Source of the DNA: Liquidambar formosana | Lineage: Eukaryota; Streptophyta; Magnoliopsida; Saxifragales; Altingiaceae | Length of the DNA: 64,000 nucleotides | NCBI GenBank assembly: GCA_039720395.1 | Contig: CM077827.1 | Coordinates: 21,480,375-21,544,374, forward strand | Direction: 5' to 3' | Shown here: positions 62,901 to 64,000 of the stretch, piece by piece | Numbering within the stretch: position 1 is the first letter of the stretch | How the letters are laid out: the number at the start of each line of letters is the position of its first letter | The notes under the pieces: generated by a model | What the model saw: the letters and a program-made list of their open reading frames with translations, nothing else | Databases searched by the model: none | What the model was told of the DNA's origin: nothing | Translations under genes and position numbers: made by a program

Positions 62901-64000
62901 AAAACACATACCTTAATATATAAAACACAAATAGGAATTCAAAGAAAACAGAAACTATAATTCCTATATAATAAATAGAAATATATAGGAATATGGAAAC
63001 TATAATTCTAAAACACATACTTTAATATATTCTAAAAAACCTAATGCTTTCTCCAAACGTTTGCTCTAAACATTATGTTTCTCCGAACCATGGCTTTACT
63101 CATTCCTCCTTTCGTCCTCCCCTTCTTCCTCTTCATACTCCATAATATGGTGTATAAACAATTACAAGATGTCCTTTCTTCTATTCTCAATATATTGATA
63201 TTTGTTGCTCCTTTCATCATTTTTTCTTTTCAGTCAAGCATAATCTCCAGAAGAAGTCTACAAAATAGACATAATCTGTCATGCCTTTTATTTTTTTAGG
63301 TTGCAGAGATGGCATAATCAATATCGTTCGAGAGTCTCCAAAGCAGAGAATATCAAAGTCACCAGAAGAAGGTTCTCTATCTTACAAGTTAATTCAAATC
63401 CAATGTGAAACCCTAGCTTTTTTTTACTGTCTTCCATAGTTTTACATTGACTAATTACAGCATTCGGTGGCTTTGAATTGTATAGGTTCCGTGGCTCAAA
63501 CAACTCGAATTGGTTACATAGAGCCACACAGATATGTAAGTTTCTTTGGTTAATATGTCCCCAATTCCTATTTTTATTTGGATGCTTTTTTCATTCTTTG
63601 TAGATTTATTTTTTTCGTTGTTGGTTTACACCTATTAAATATGGAATTGCACACTTAACAATGATCAGAAGGTCAAATTGGAGAGACGAAGCAAGACAAA
63701 AAAATTTGAATTTTAAATAATATCCCATTATCTTTTTACTCTTTTCCACTGCATACATTATGATCAAAACTGAGTTTTAGAATACATATTTTAATTCTTA
63801 TTTGTTGTATGATGTGCATTATAATGTATAGTGAAGTTAGACGATGAAGATATTATTCAAGCTATTGGCAATTTAGCAAAGACAATTAATGTTTAACAAA
63901 ATGCCTGAATGGGCTTAATGTTGAAATACTTCCTTTGAAATTTTACTTTATCAGAGCTTTTGTGTAAATCAAGTTAGGTTCTATTTTGAAATAAAAATAA
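59983..64000 (-). other. SE: SERRATE intron continuing past the right edge
   Basis: Searched for the missing Arg-rich SERRATE N-terminal exon(s) on the minus strand and found none, so this 4 kb is read as intron. It holds a Copia-like LTR (60379-61642), a G-run near 62059-62072 and repeated AAAACACATACCTTAATATAT units at 62877-63035. Short plus-strand frames near 63075 are hydrophobic AT-rich shadows without support. Confidence 0.6.
60379..61642 (+). mobile_element. Copia-type LTR (solo or fragment)
   Basis: Begins TGTTATCCTCAAGG and ends GGGCTAACA. Flanks AAGAG and TAGAG match at 4 of 5 positions. Inside are TTTTGATGATAACAAAAC near the left, repeated CAGTCGACTGAATT/CAACTGAATT motifs, repeated CACCCACAAGTAGATT units and a CAACCCAATTTACCCCTCCT stretch near the right end, all common in long Copia LTRs. 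The 1,264 bp length is reasonable. The boundaries are my best reading and not certain. Confidence 0.5.

Noticed and set aside
63075..63299. Hydrophobic 74-codon frame resembling a membrane peptide
   Set aside because: AT-rich, no homology, and lies within what is best read as a SERRATE intron.

Overview
The window is plant nuclear DNA, almost certainly from a flowering plant. Its genes have many short exons bounded by GT/AG introns, some of them several kilobases long. Intergenic DNA is AT-rich and carries non-LTR elements, LTR remnants and MITEs. I cannot name the species. No tRNA, rRNA, CRISPR or bacterial feature was recognised.

Four conserved single-copy-type host genes could be assembled exon by exon. 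(1) Plus strand, 3735-9720: a plastid alpha/beta hydrolase of the chlorophyll dephytylase (CLD1, At5g38520-like) family. It has six exons with intact splice sites and catalytic residues, but three separate single-base insertions break the reading frame. (2) Minus strand, 24083-19615: a seven-exon host gene derived from a MULE transposase, with a SWIM zinc finger (At1g60560-like, about 697 aa), intact. (3) Plus strand, 35166-42152: an organellar class I release-factor-like protein with a GGQ motif (At1g62850-like, 252 aa). Its last exon is only 21 nt and lies behind a 4.9 kb intron. (4) Minus strand, 59982-44714: SERRATE/ARS2, the zinc-finger protein of microRNA processing and cap-binding-complex function. 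Eleven exons (608 codons) are visible; the 5' exon(s) lie beyond the right edge. Its last exon, encoding the conserved C-terminal tail, sits behind a 5.9 kb intron filled with transposon fragments. Genes 3 and 4 converge across 42153-44713, and genes 1 and 2 converge across 9721-19614. Genes 2 and 3 diverge across the 11 kb repeat-rich block 24084-35165.

The rest is mainly transposable-element archaeology, much of it datable by target-site duplications (TSDs) readable in the sequence. There is a 3.58 kb non-coding LTR element (29430-33009, TSD CTCCA) with a 493 bp solo LTR nested in it (31109-31601, TSD GAAAT). A 674 bp hAT-type element (27139-27812) has a perfect 8 bp TSD, and two further hAT-type MITEs lie at 23744-23919 and 25767-26150. 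Two 234 bp Tourist-like MITEs in opposite orientation flank a stray GSK3-kinase exon. There are also two Stowaway-like MITEs, several 5'-truncated LINEs, a tRNA-type SINE and solo LTRs within introns.

No novel defence or metabolic gene system is visible. The observations most worth following are the frame-broken CLD1 copy, the very small terminal exons of SERRATE and the release factor behind very long introns, and the nested or captured elements.
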